Numbered from the stretch's first letter, positions 44,831-55,256 are shown. The stretch: 64,000 bases of DNA from Patella vulgata (GCF_932274485.2 NC_065882.2:83540767-83604766); one strand, 5' to 3'. Program-made: numbers and translations. The notes: generated by a model from the sequence alone, not told the origin.

Positions 44831-45539
44831 GAAGCGGTACTATATAACTCATAAACAATAGCGTGGCTTCAAGATTATGGGTGACTTAGTTTATTCATGT
44901 CAAACATATTCATCATTTTTAACTACATTTTGCAACATGTGCATTTGTCACCAAACAGATGATTCAAAAGCATAATTTTTGTATTAAACATCGAACGTCA
45001 TAGATATAAACAATTTAAAGGTAGCATTATATATTCAACGGTTTAAAACGATCTTGACCAGCAATCACCAGGGGTATATGTAAAAACTATAGAAACGGTA
45101 CCTTTAATGCAAAGTTTTGGTCTATATAATGCAACTCTGGGCATGAATTTTCAGCCTTTGACAAGAATTTTCAATATGGTAAGTTTGTTCGGTAGCCATG
45201 CAACACGTCATCGCACGGTGGTTGTCATCAGATTATAAGTATGTACTGGTATAAAGAAATGTTATTTTGAAGGTCCCTGTAGTTATTATAAAGATTTATT
45301 TCAGTGACTGCTGTAAGACTCTATTCATGTGCATTTAATATGGCAATATCACAGATTCTTGTAGGTAATATTTATTTATGAACAAACTTTAATATTTAGA
45401 AGTAACTGCCGGTCGCTACTATAATGTGTATTTGATAGCGCAACGTCACAGGTAGCATTTGTTTATGAGTAATTCATTATTTATATGTCATGATTGTAGC
45501 AGGTGTATATAATTCTTGCACGGTTTCCTTGTATTGTGT
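44831..45539. other. Intergenic, no gene
   Basis: AT-rich sequence with no coding region, structural signal or repeat that I recognised. Confidence 0.5.
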
Positions 45540-45800
45540 AGGAGTTAGCACGTGCGCGCTGTATCATAAGGAATCATTGAGTCAACTGGCGTGGTTTCGA
45601 ATCACTGGTTGTACGTGACAAGGAGTAGGGTCGCCTGTCCAACCTCGTGGGTTTTCTCCGGGTCCTTCGGTTTCTTTCCACTGCTAAAGACCCCTACACG
45701 CCAGCGAATTATTGAAAAAAATGTAAAACCATATGTTAGTCCCGAAATGACCTAGTGTGTGTCGAGTGGACCTTAAACCCCATTTCTCTCTCTCTCCTCT
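45540..45800 (+). mobile_element. SINE family 2 (Nin-core), full
   Basis: Head GTTAGCACGTGCGCGCTGTA and GGTTTCGAATCACTGG, Nin core CGTGGGTTTTCTCCGGGTCC, then TAGTCCCGAAATGACCTAG, GTCGAGTGGACCTTAAACCC and a (CT)n tail. Confidence 0.88.
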
Positions 45801-45955
45801 TGTATTGTATAGTTTCAGGTCACTAGTAATATAGTGGTGTTATTGTACCTTCTTGTATTGTACAGTTTCAGGTCACGTGTAGTATTAAAGTGGTGTTATT
45901 ATACCTTGTATTGTCCAGTTTCAGGTCACTAGTATTATAGTGGTGTTATTTGTCA
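45801..45955 (+). repeat. ~52-bp tandem repeat, three units
   Basis: Units carry TTGTATTGTATAGTTTCAGG, TCACTAGTA and TATAGTGGTGTTATTGTACC. Short array upstream of the first recognised EGF exon. Confidence 0.75.
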
Positions 45956-46069
45956 TACCAGGGTGGATATCAGTTTTACATGGTGTTGAAGTTGATGTAG
46001 CGCGTAAGTTAAAACTATTATTGGCCGTGGAGGATTATATATTATGTGCAATTTGTTTTCGTATGTCTT

Positions 46070-46315
46070 ATGTATTAATTATAGTTTATTACCATGTACT
46101 TAAGAGTGTGTACAGGGAGTAATAACTATGGCTTATATTGCAGTACCATGTAATTAAGCGTATACACAGGGAGTCCAATGTAATATATTTTAGTACCATG
46201 TAATAAAGCGTGTGTTCACGTAGTTTAATGTATTAATTATTGTTTATATTTTAATAACATGCAATAAATCGTGTTTACACGTAGTTAAATGTATTAATTA
46301 TTGTTTATATTTTAG
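46070..46315 (+). repeat. ~62-bp exon-edge minisatellite before EGF exon 1
   Basis: Four diverged units read TGTATTAATTATTGTTTATA, TTTTAG, TACCATGTAATAAA, GCGTGTGTACACG. The last unit runs into the real exon at 46,316, which begins TACCATGTAATAAAACCTGT. Most earlier units keep an AG just before TACCATG. This is the same architecture as the 53-bp array beside the EGF exon of the fibrinogen-domain gene. Confidence 0.8.
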
Positions 46316-46450
46316 TACCATGTAATAAAACCTGTGTACACGGCGGTCATTGTGTTATAACTCCAGATTCATCTTGTTCAGGTTTTAAACAAACATGTAA
46401 CTGCCCACCATCTTACACCGGTGAATTCTGTGAGAATTTCCTAATCAAAG
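46316..46450 (+). CDS. Multi-EGF gene, EGF exon 1 (first one found)
   Basis: First recognised exon of a plus-strand gene with at least twelve EGF-like domains, one per exon, running to 58.3 kb. Acceptor TATATTTTAG, donor AAAG|GTGAGT, 135 bases, phase 1 at both ends. Peptide: PCNKTCVHGGHC, then a longer loop with an extra cysteine pair, CNCPPSYTGEFCE. EGF modules of this kind form small disulfide-linked units in extracellular proteins. Symmetrical phase-1 exons are the classic arrangement for exon shuffling and duplication. No signal peptide or start exon was found in the upstream 10 kb, so the gene is 5'-incomplete here. No membrane segment follows, suggesting a secreted product. Confidence 0.88.
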
Positions 46451-46617
46451 GTGAGTTGAATTACAATAGACTACGATTCGCTCAACTAGCGAGTGTCGTT
46501 CTTCTGGGTTGATCAACACCACAGCGAATCTTGAATGTAGCATGACCTCTACTGCTAAAGATCACAGCTCGTCAAAGAAGTAGTATAGTAATGAACTATT
46601 TCTTTTATTAATTGCAG

Positions 46618-46755
46618 TGGAATGTGATAAACTTTGTCAGAATGGCGGTCAATGTGTGGTTAATTTTAAACATGACGGATGTACAACTGCTTACTCAACT
46701 TGCGTGTGCCCCAAATACTACTATGGAGATTTGTGTGACACTTTTAGCACTGATC
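46618..46755 (+). CDS. Multi-EGF gene, EGF exon 2
   Basis: 138 bases, acceptor TTAATTGCAG, donor GATC|GTAAGT, phase 1-1. Peptide VECDKLCQNGGQC ... TCVCPKYYYGDLCDTFSTD. An additional cysteine in the loop (DGCTTAYSTC) resembles exon 1. The junction codon G|TG restores valine. Confidence 0.9.
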
Positions 46756-47384
46756 GTAAGTATATGATGACAATCTTATCAATTTACTATGTGAAATGCA
46801 CTAGTCTGCCAAATGCAGCCCTATACACGACACACAATCGAGATTCTTCAAACCCTGTATCTAGTAGTTATCTGGTCAATGTTGGTATCAGATGGGCCCA
46901 GTCAGTTATCTTGTGAACAGCCCAGGGAGAGGAACTAAAATGTCCGTGAATAATAATAATAATAATAATAATAATGTATATTTGTCATACGCTTATATGT
47001 ATGCTCAAAGCGCAACATTCAAAGACCCTCTCGTCAATAAAAACACATATAAACAATCTGTTTCCAGTCTGGATAATATAGTATAAACAATTGAGTTTTT
47101 AGTTGTGACTTCAAGTTTGTGAAGTTTAATATTCTTTAATGTTTACTGGTAACTGATCTCAAAGGCGAGGTGCAGCAGCACTGAATTTTTTATCACTAAA
47201 TTGTTTCAGTTTTCTTTTAGAAACAGCAAGTATATTTGTGTTATGCGACCTTAGAGTACGTTTAGGATTATAGCTTGTCACAGACATACACACACACACA
47301 CAAATCTCCTCTACAGTGTTGTTGGTGCATGGAGTTTGATACAAGTTTTAGATGAAAATTATATTCGACCTTCACCTTTTACAG
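46756..47384. other. Intron between EGF exons 2 and 3
   Basis: Contains an (AAT)n run at about 46,950-46,974 and a short (CA)n at 47,287. No other feature recognised. Confidence 0.6.
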
Positions 47385-47543
47385 CTATATGTGATCCTCC
47401 ATGTGCAGCGAGTCAAGGTGAATGTGTTGTCCTTCGAAATTCACAGTTAGCACCTCACTTGACCGATGGAGCCTACTGTAACTGTTCAATGTCGGCTACC
47501 GGATATTACTATGGAAACCAATGTCAACATTATCAAGAAAAAG
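47385..47543 (+). CDS. Multi-EGF gene, EGF exon 3
   Basis: 159 bases, the longest of the set, acceptor CCTTTTACAG, donor AAAG|GTAAAT, phase 1-1. Peptide ICDPPCAASQGECVV, a long loop (LRNSQLAPHLTDGA), then YCNCSMSATGYYYGNQCQHY. The NGG motif of its neighbours is replaced by ASQGE. Confidence 0.9.
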
Positions 47544-47984
47544 GTAAATGTTTCCATATTAAACGCGCCAACCTTGCCGGTGCTTTGGCTGACTGAATGA
47601 TTTTACCTAATGGCTAAGGTCAAATTCTTCCGATTTCTTTTAAGAAAATTATTATTGTTCTTATTCGTCTATTATGATTGGTTATATTATACGGATATCG
47701 CCAAGACAGGTTATGTTTATACATTTACTAATATTATAATTAAACTTAGCCTAGGGTCAAAATCAAAAGGCTTACGCCATTGTCCAGTAAACTTCTGGCC
47801 AATTACAGACGACTGAAATTAATTATTCAGAAGATATAAGAAGTATTAAGATTCTCGATTTTTTTTATAGACCTTACAAGTAACTCTTCTTTGTCAATAC
47901 TAAATAATGTACTATTTCAGTAGAACTAGAACACTTAGTTAAAATTGTTTGCTAAATTTTATTATTACTCTTAAAATAGTCCTA

Positions 47985-48292
47985 AACATCCACGGTGGCT
48001 AAGTGAGTAAGACGCTGGCTCGCTAGCCTGAAGGTCGCGTGTTCGATCTGTGCATTGGCCGAGAAAGTTCATCGGGTTTTCTGATTTGGTTTCCGCTTGT
48101 CAGTGGTGCAGGACGGAGGCCCCTTGCACGTAAAAGTTCAGTTGGCATTTGGAATTTGATATAAGAGTAGGCCGTAGTGTTCGCTGCCCGGGCAAAATTT
48201 CTCTCATAGCACACTTTATGGCGTATACCCGTCTTCATTAGCCCAGTCAGAGCAGTGGGACGTTAAACCTCAATTCATTTCATTTCATTTCC
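47985..48292 (+). mobile_element. SINE family 1 in EGF intron 3
   Basis: Head TCCACGGTGGCTAAGTGAGT and CTCGCTAGCCTGAAGGTCGC to GGGACGTTAAACCTCAATTC with an ATTTC tail. About 60 bases are deleted in the middle. A CCTAA word on both sides may be the target duplication. Confidence 0.85.
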
Positions 48293-48435
48293 TAAGAATA
48301 TCTAGCACCAATAAAGAGGGGTGTCTAGACTTAACAGATGCTGGATAATTCTTTTAGTGGAGGAAACTTATAAACACGTGACCCACCTTGTCTTAATTTC
48401 TCCCTCTATATATATTTAAAATGTGTGTTTTACAG

Positions 48436-48570
48436 GAACGTGTAATCCGACATGTCGCAATGGAGGGGAATGTACTTTTAGGGGTACATGTGATTGTCTA
48501 CAAGCAACAACCTCAGATTATTTTTACCCTGGCTTCTATGGCAACACAGATTGCAGTGAATATGACCCAG
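48436..48570 (+). CDS. Multi-EGF gene, EGF exon 4
   Basis: 135 bases, acceptor TGTTTTACAG, donor CCAG|GTCAGT, phase 1-1. Peptide GTCNPTCRNGGECTFRGTC, then DCLQATTSDYFYPGFYGNTD and CSEYDP. The loop before the last cysteine is longer than in exons 5-7. Confidence 0.9.
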
Positions 48571-48894
48571 GTCAGTATAGTATAATGATATGTCCACAAT
48601 ATGTGCTAGTCTCCAGGGGACAACAGGGAACATTTGGTATTGTACATTACTAGGAAATGCAGGTGGACCGCATCACACGTATACAATTATCGTCTCGTCT
48701 TTTTTTACTACCCCTTGCTTGTCTATATATTTATTGTTTTCTGAAACAGAACGTATGTCTTAGCTTTGTGTTAGTGCTTTAACTATATCGATTATTTGGA
48801 CTTTTGATTTATGGCTTGCATCATTTCTACCAATTGAATAAATCTAGATGATTTTCTAAAAGTTTGTTAGCTATGTGACACCCAAAATGGGAAA

Positions 48895-49545
48895 GGGTAT
48901 TCACCAATAACGAACCATGAACTAGTTTGTAGTTTGTTATTCCCTAGATATAGAATTAGTAATATAATAAAGGCACTTTCACAAAGAATACATCTAGTAT
49001 GGGTTATATCACGTCAACGTCTGAGATTATTACCTGAAATGAAATGGGGTTTAACGTCCTACTGTTCTGCTCCTATGCTGGGCTAATGAAGATGCGCATA
49101 CGCAATACAGTGTGCTATGAGGGAAATTGTGCCCGGGCAGCGGCACTATCGCCTACTCTTATATCGAAATCCAACTGCCAAGGGGTCTTTTTACGTGCAT
49201 TCCAATGTATACACGGGACCTCGGTTTTTCGTCTCATCCGAAGGACTATACAGCTGTTCTTGTCAGGCCCTCCGTCCTGCATCACTGACAAGGGGGAATC
49301 ACGCCGGAAAATCTGGATGAACTTTCTGGGCCAATGCAGGGATCGAACACCCGACCTCTAGGCTAGCGAGCCAGCGTCTTACCCACTTAGCCACGTGATC
49401 CCCTGAGATATTACCCAATTCAGGTTATAAAAACCCATACCCAATAAAAGCGCCTTTATTATATTAGTAATTCTATATCTGGTGAATAACGAACTAAACA
49501 CTAGTTCGTGGTTCGTTATTCGTCAATAACAAACTGCAAACTAGT
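48895..49545. mobile_element. Foldback element split by a SINE
   Basis: The left part (GAACTAGTTTGTAGTTTGTT, ATAGAATTAGTAATATAATA, AAGGC) recurs inverted at 49,440-49,540 (GCGCCTTTATTATATTAGTA, ATTCTATATC, TAGTTCGTGGTTCGTTATT). A full SINE 1 copy occupies 49,035-49,402. MITE-like and non-coding. Confidence 0.65.
49035..49402 (-). mobile_element. SINE family 1, full length with target-site duplication
   Basis: Minus-strand copy from GAAATGGGGTTTAACGTCC to GCTAGCGAGCCAGCGTCTTA and GTGATCCC. Flanking direct repeats CTGAGATTATTACC and CTGAGATATTACC lie at 49,021-49,034 and from 49,403. Confidence 0.92.
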
Positions 49546-49554
49546 TCTTGGTTC

Positions 49555-49750
49555 TCCCGTGTACACATTGGCGTGCACGTAAAAGATCCCTTGGCAGTTG
49601 GAATTCGATATAAGAGTAGGCCGTAGTGCCGCTGTCCGGGCAAAATTTCCCTCATAGCACACTGTATGGCGTATGCCCGTCTTCATTAGCCCAGGTTAGG
49701 AGCAGAAAAGTAGGACGTTAAACTCCATTTCATTTCATTTCATTTCATTT
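49555..49750 (+). mobile_element. SINE family 1, 5'-truncated with target-site duplication
   Basis: Starts at CTCCCGTGTACACATTGGCG and ends in a repeated ATTTC tail. The 11-base AGTTCTTGGTT occurs directly on both sides, so the truncation happened during insertion, as in LINE-driven reverse transcription. Confidence 0.88.
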
Positions 49751-49861
49751 AGTTCTTGGTTCGTTATTGGTCAATAACGAACCACGAACCACAGGCTAAC
49801 CTCATGTCGCTATACGATGCTCTTACAACATGGTTGTCAACTTTTTCATGTAAATTTACAG

Positions 49862-49969
49862 TATGTAACCCCGCCTGTCAGAATGGTGGAACGTGTTATT
49901 ACGGTTTCTGTCAATGTAAACATTCAGATCTAGGGTATTATAACGACTCTGCATGTGAACAGTTTAACT
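49862..49969 (+). CDS. Multi-EGF gene, EGF exon 5
   Basis: 108 bases, acceptor AAATTTACAG, donor AACT|GTAAGT, phase 1-1. Peptide VCNPACQNGGTCYYGFCQCK then HSDLGYYNDSACEQFN. Nearly the same as exons 6 and 7, and the downstream intron sequence is also shared, showing tandem duplication of an exon-intron block. Confidence 0.92.
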
Positions 49970-50109
49970 GTAAGTATATTATTAATTTGTTTTTATCGAT
50001 ACAAAATTTTAAAGTCATCAAAAGTCAGAATTTTATATACTATTTTTCAAACTTGTTGGAATTCTGGAGAATCCGAAAAGTAATTTAATCTTGATGGATG
50101 TGAAAGATA

Positions 50110-50330
50110 TACTACTGACCCCCTAATAAACTTTTATGGTAATAGTATACCACTGACCATCGTAGTAATCTCGTATGGTAAGTAAAATACCACTGACTAT
50201 CCTAGTAATCTGTTATGGTAAATAATAAATAATATATCAGTGACTATCCTAGTAATCTGTTATGGTAAATAATATACCACTGACCATCCTAGTAATCAGG
50301 TTTGGTAGATGTAATATATAATATCGTTCG
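50110..50330 (+). repeat. ~50-bp tandem repeat in EGF intron 5
   Basis: Four to five units of ATACCACTGACCATCGTAGT, AATCTCGTATGGTAAATA. Two units reappear at 51,896-51,975 in the next intron as part of the block duplication. Confidence 0.8.
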
Positions 50331-50665
50331 CCATTGTATACTGTATAACATGTTTATTATTAAGAACCCATGAGTTACTCGTATTACTTTTAATCATGTA
50401 GTTTCGTACCTAAATAATAGAATAAAAAAGTACATTTTAAAACGATTAATATAATGGCTTACAAATTATTGGTCGATTCAAAACTTCCATCCCCATCTTT
50501 CCACCTTTTTCGATGTTTTGCTGGTCCACTTGTGGATGCAGTTTTAAGAGTAAAAAGGGGTGTAAATTCACAAGGCAAACACTGGTAGTCCTGTTTCTGT
50601 AAATTAACAAGACAGACACTGGTAGTGGTGTTTTTGTAAATTAACAGTGATAGTTTTTTTTACAG

Positions 50666-50773
50666 TATGTAATCCTGCCTGTCAGAATGGTGGAACGTGT
50701 TATTACGGTTCCTGTTATTGTAAATCTACACCTCTAGGGTATTATAACGGCTCTACATGTGAACAGTTTATCT
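50666..50773 (+). CDS. Multi-EGF gene, EGF exon 6
   Basis: 108 bases, acceptor TTTTTTACAG, donor ATCT|GTAAGT, phase 1-1. Peptide VCNPACQNGGTCYYGSCYCK then STPLGYYNGSTCEQFI. It is a duplicate of exon 5, and its upstream intron end (CACTGGTAGTCCTGTTTCTG) matches that of exon 7. Confidence 0.92.
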
Positions 50774-50924
50774 GTAAGTATGTTATTAATTTACATGTAT
50801 TTGTTTTTATAGATACAACGACATTTAAACGTCATCAAATATTAGGTTTTATTTATCAAACTGTTGGATTTCTGGAGGAATAGTTAAAACATTCTGGACA
50901 TTCTGGTGCACAGAATGTAATGTT

Positions 50925-51080
50925 TATATAGTGTACGTAATGTATTGTGTATATAGGGAACAGAATGTAATGATGTGTATATAGTGTACTGACTGTAATG
51001 TGTACATGGTGTACGGAATGTAACGTGTGTATATAGGGAACGGAATGTAATGATGTGTATATAGTGTACTGACTGTAATG
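50925..51080 (+). repeat. GTGTATATAG-type tandem repeat
   Basis: Irregular units of GGAACGGAATGTAATGATGT and GTATATAGTGTACTGACTGT. Minus-strand frames of 71-87 codons here are repeat translations. Confidence 0.7.
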
Positions 51081-51895
51081 TTCTTTCATCAAATGGCAAG
51101 TGATGTTATAACTCAACACACAATGCTAAAATAATACTTTTATTTTTTATAAATAAATAATGACGTATCTAACACATTCTCACTTGAAAGAAACAAATGA
51201 ATAAAATAGCGTTAAAATAAAAAAACAATTGCCCAAAACAACAGTTCGGTCATTTGCTAATAGGTATATGGTCACGGGTGCAATGTACGGTAGTATAATT
51301 TTATATTGGCCGAGGTATTTAATCACAATAACTATATAAATACTTCAAATACTTTGAATACGTTCGAAATGTTTTGATACTCCCACATTTCAGTGTGGGT
51401 GTGTTATATCGTCACCACTGTTGGGCTGTCAACATTTGGCTTGTTTGCGTGATAGATGCTGGTTTGTAACGGACTGATTTCAAACGTGGTATGAGGTATT
51501 GGGGTCATGATATATCGATATTCCGCGACCTTCCGTTGCACAGTTAGCCCCCCCCCCCCGCCTTTTTGAAAACCTTGTTAAAGCTATCGAGGCTACAGTT
51601 TTTAACAGTTATATTTCATATTTAGTTCAAGAATTAATGAAAACCCTATTAACTTGAAAAAGGCTATAGTTTTTAATCCCATTCTTTTAATATTTGGTGT
51701 GAAAATATTTGGGTTATGAAAGGACGAGCTCTATCGATATCCAGCTTTCCGCGACTTTCTATTCCGGAGTAAATATCCATTTTCCTAAATGTAATGTATA
51801 ATTTTGATAGTTGTGAAGCATTGTGGTCACGAGGGGGCGAATCCTAGTTGTCACTCCACAAAAAACATGCCTCCATGTTGGTGGAGAAGGAACAA
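51081..51895. other. Intron sequence, nothing recognised
   Basis: Part of the intron between EGF exons 6 and 7 with no counterpart in the preceding intron, so either inserted here or lost there. A C run lies at about 51,549-51,560, and a GTGTGGGTGTGTTATATCGT stretch near 51,395 hints at an old modular repeat. Confidence 0.45.
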
Positions 51896-52133
51896 TGGTA
51901 TACCACCATCGTAGTAATCTCGTATGGTAAATAGTATATCATTGACTATCCTAGTAATCAGGTTTGGTAGATGTAATATATAATATCGTTCGTCATTGTA
52001 TGCTGTATAACATGTTTATTATTAAGAACCCATGAGTTAGTAGTATTTATTACCTTTAATCATGTAGTTTTGTACCCAAATAATAGAATAAAAAAAGTAC
52101 ATTTTGAAACGATTGATGCAGTTTTAAGAGTAA

Positions 52134-53310
52134 CAAGCCAACAGTGAGGCTGATGTCCCCCGCCGAAATCCCCAAATAAATAGATGACACATATTAATTA
52201 ATCGCACATCTATTTTTTTCAAAAGTATCGGGCAATCAAACTGATTATCAACTATACACTAAGTTTCATCACTCTCTATCAGATAGAATCAAAGTTATCT
52301 TGTCCCAAAGCATCGACAAAGGAAATTGCTTATTTCTGCTTAGCTTTAGCTCGATATGTTAATCATTGAACTCAGTCAAGACATCAAGTTTAAACATTCT
52401 ACCTCAATTAGAAGCAGAGTTGTTATGTTCCAAAGTCTTGGCCAATTGCTCCTTAGCCTAAGCAGACAATTCTCATCATCGAACTTAGTCAAGGCATTGA
52501 TAAAATGAAACTATACACCAAGCTTCATCACTTTCACTTAATAAGAACTAAAGTTATCGTGTCCCAAAGCATCAACCAATCAAATTGCTTATCTCTACTT
52601 ACCATAAGCATAAAATGCTCATCTTCGCACTCTATCAAGGCATTGACCCCATTAACACCTACACCAAGACTAAACGTTCTAGCTCAATTAGAAGGAGAGT
52701 TATTGTGTTCCAACGTCGCGGCCAATCAAATTGCTTATCGCTCTGCTTACCCTTAGCAGAAAAAGCTCAATATCGAACTTAGTCAAGGTATTGATTTAAT
52801 GAAACTATACACCAAGTTTCACCACTCTCACGTAATTGGAACTAAAGTTATCGTGTCCCAAAGCATCCACCAATCAAATTGCATATCTCTACTTACCCTA
52901 AGCAGAACATGGTCATCTTCACACTCCATCAAGGCATTGACCTAATAAACACCTACACCAAGTTTGAACATTTTATCGAACTTAGTCAAGGTATTGATGT
53001 AATAAAACTATACACCAAGTTTCATCACTCTCACTTAATTAGAACTAAAGTTATTGTGTCCCAAAGCATCAACCAATCAAATTGCTTATCTCTTCTTACC
53101 CTAAGCAGAAAATGCTCATCTTCGAACTCCATCAAGGCATTGACCTAATAAACACCTACACCAAGTTTGGACATTCTAGGTCAATTAGGAGAAGAGTTAT
53201 TGTGTCCCAAAAAGTGTGACGGACAGACAGACGGACGGACGGACGGACGGACAGACAGACGGATGAACCCATTTTAATAGTCCCCTGCTTTCTTCGAAAG
53301 GCGGGGGACA
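52134..53310 (-). mobile_element. Modular GTCCCC repeat, full length, insertion ends defined
   Basis: Minus-strand copy with CAAGCCAACAGTGAGGCTGA at its 3' end and GCGGGGGACA at its 5' end, containing five to six internal modules and a GTCC-rich tract (ACGG/ACAG repeats at about 53,218-53,262). The preceding intron has the uninterrupted sequence GTTTTAAGAGTAAAAAGG where this copy has GTTTTAAGAGTAA, the element, then AAAAAAGG. This gives an empty site for comparison. Confidence 0.88.
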
Positions 53311-53385
53311 AAAAAAGGTGTAAATTTACATGACAGACACTGGTAGTTCTGTTTCTGTAAAATAACAGTGATAGTGTTTTTACAG

Positions 53386-53499
53386 TATGTAATCCTGCCT
53401 GTCAGAATGGTGGAACGTGTTATTACGGTTCATGTCAATGTAAATATTCACCTCTAGGGTATTATTATGGATCTGCATGTGAACAGTTTCAAGACTTCA
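53386..53499 (+). CDS. Multi-EGF gene, EGF exon 7
   Basis: 114 bases, acceptor TGTTTTTACAG, donor TTCA|GTAAGT, phase 1-1. Peptide VCNPACQNGGTCYYGSCQCK then YSPLGYYYGSACEQFQDF. Third member of the duplicated trio; its donor lies six bases farther downstream than in exons 5 and 6, adding two residues. Confidence 0.92.
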
Positions 53500-53658
53500 G
53501 TAAGTAGGATATTACTTGTATTACAATTTGATTTATATAATCACATAATCATCGATGGATAGTCAACATTGCTGCATATTCCTGAAGCAATGGTCCTAGA
53601 TATCCTACTCTAGCCATTGTAATCGACTAGCTGTTAATCTGACCGTTAACCAGTCATA

Positions 53659-53998
53659 CAATCTGATTAAAATACAGATCTATATTTCGTTTCGTTTTTT
53701 ATACTTCCGATGGCCTACACTACATGAAGGTCTGACCAGTTGTATTGGGAGGTCGCATTAGGGGTCATACGAGCGGCTTTTGACCCTATGATGTCATACA
53801 TTGATTAACCAATCAGCGTTGACGTTGCTAGTGGTTTACACACAGTTTCGTGCAGAGCACGCCAAGACCGTTTCATTGGCTAATCCCTCACATCAACTAG
53901 AACGCGTCTTCCAGGTCCTGGTGTTGTTGACACGAGGAAAAAAGAAATTTTGAACTATAAAAAAAAAACTAAATAGAACATGTGTTTTAATCAGATTG
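53659..53998. mobile_element. CAATCTGATT MITE, copy 3
   Basis: Termini CAATCTGATTAAAATACAGA and TGTGTTTTAATCAGATTG are a clean inverted pair. The interior matches copies 1 and 2 with one block deleted. A SINE 2 head fragment abuts the right end. Confidence 0.82.
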
Positions 53999-54130
53999 CC
54001 ACGAGAGATTGGACAGGCGACCCTACTCCTTGCCACGTACAACCGGGGATTCGAAACCACGCCAGTTGACTCAATGACAGATTTTATGGTACAGCGCGCA
54101 CGTGCTAACCATTCAGCCATCCAACCCCCC
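53999..54130 (-). mobile_element. SINE family 2, head half
   Basis: Minus-strand piece from GGACAGGCGACCCTACTCC to ACGTGCTAACCATTCAGCCA with GGATTCGAAACCACG (reversed B-box-like). The 3' half with the Nin core is missing. Confidence 0.8.
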
Positions 54131-54485
54131 AATTTTGGACTTGATTCATCAGTCAATTCAGCAGTGTTTGAGTGGGATTAAATCTAATCAAATGAAACAA
54201 TGATAGGAGTTAGGAATTGCTGGGATTTTGGAGATATGATTTTCGGTCCGTCAAAACATTAAACCATGACAACCTTTATAGATAGCCTGGACATCGAAAC
54301 ATCTGGTTGGGGCGTCTTCTGTAGCTGGTTATAAGGAGGTTGTAGATACCTTCACAAGGGTGTGATCATATTCAAACTGATTAATCTATCAAACGGATGC
54401 TTCAAATCCCTCTCAAAACATTTTAATGGCTAGAAAACTCCCCCATGCTGTACAATCTTTTTTAAGGAGCTTTGTTTGTTATCTT

Positions 54486-54765
54486 GGGATCACGGTGGCT
54501 AAGTGGGTAGCCTGGAGGTCGAGTGTTCGATCCCTGCATTGGCCGAGAAAGTTCATCCAGATTTTCCGGCGTGTTTCCCCCTTGTCAGTGATGCAGGACG
54601 GAGGGCCTGACAAGAACAGCTGTCTAGGACTCGTGTACACATTGGTGTGCACGTACAAGATCCCTTGACAGTTGGAAATCGATATAAGTGTAGGCCGTAG
54701 TGCCGCTGTCCGGGCAAAATTTCCCTCATAGCACACAGTAGGACGTTAAACCCCATTTCATTTGT
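54486..54765 (+). mobile_element. SINE family 1 in EGF intron 7
   Basis: GGGATCACGGTGGCTAAGTG, CCTGGAGGTCGAGTGTTCGA (part of the head deleted) to GGACGTTAAACCCCATTTC. Internally shortened. Confidence 0.85.
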
Positions 54766-54983
54766 TGGTCATCTGACTCTAAAGATAGGTTAATAGCGGT
54801 TTAGACCTTAGGCTTACAATCTGCTGGTATTAGAACGTTCCCTTTATTACGTGTGGAATTAAATGTTTCGCTTTCTGGAACTGGAGCAACTACATTGTTA
54901 TAATTGGGCCAAGTCTTGTAATCTTGGGTCAAAATTATCAGTTTGTTCATATATGTTCATAGTTGGGGTATTTACAATTGTAG

Positions 54984-55094
54984 ATAGATGTAATCCCCCT
55001 TGTTCGAGTGACCGTTGGTGTCAATATGGTAATTGTCAATGCAAGTCAAATGCTACCCAGTATATATATGGTGCGAGTTGTTCTGGTGTGGAAG
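54984..55094 (+). CDS. Multi-EGF gene, EGF exon 8
   Basis: 111 bases, acceptor ACAATTGTAG, donor GAAG|GTATTG, phase 1-1. Peptide RCNPPCSSDRWCQYGNCQCK then SNATQYIYGASCSGVE. The NGG turn is replaced by SSDRW, and an N-glycosylation sequon (NAT) is present. Confidence 0.88.
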
Positions 55095-55256
55095 GTATTG
55101 TATATCTTATATTATATTACAATAGATTCTCTTGATTCAGAAGCCTTGATGACGTCATGATAATTATAATCTGCAAGGGCGGATACGGAGACGTTTTTAT
55201 TGATAATTTGTTTAAATATACCTTCACTACTATATAATGTTTTATTTTTTTACCAG

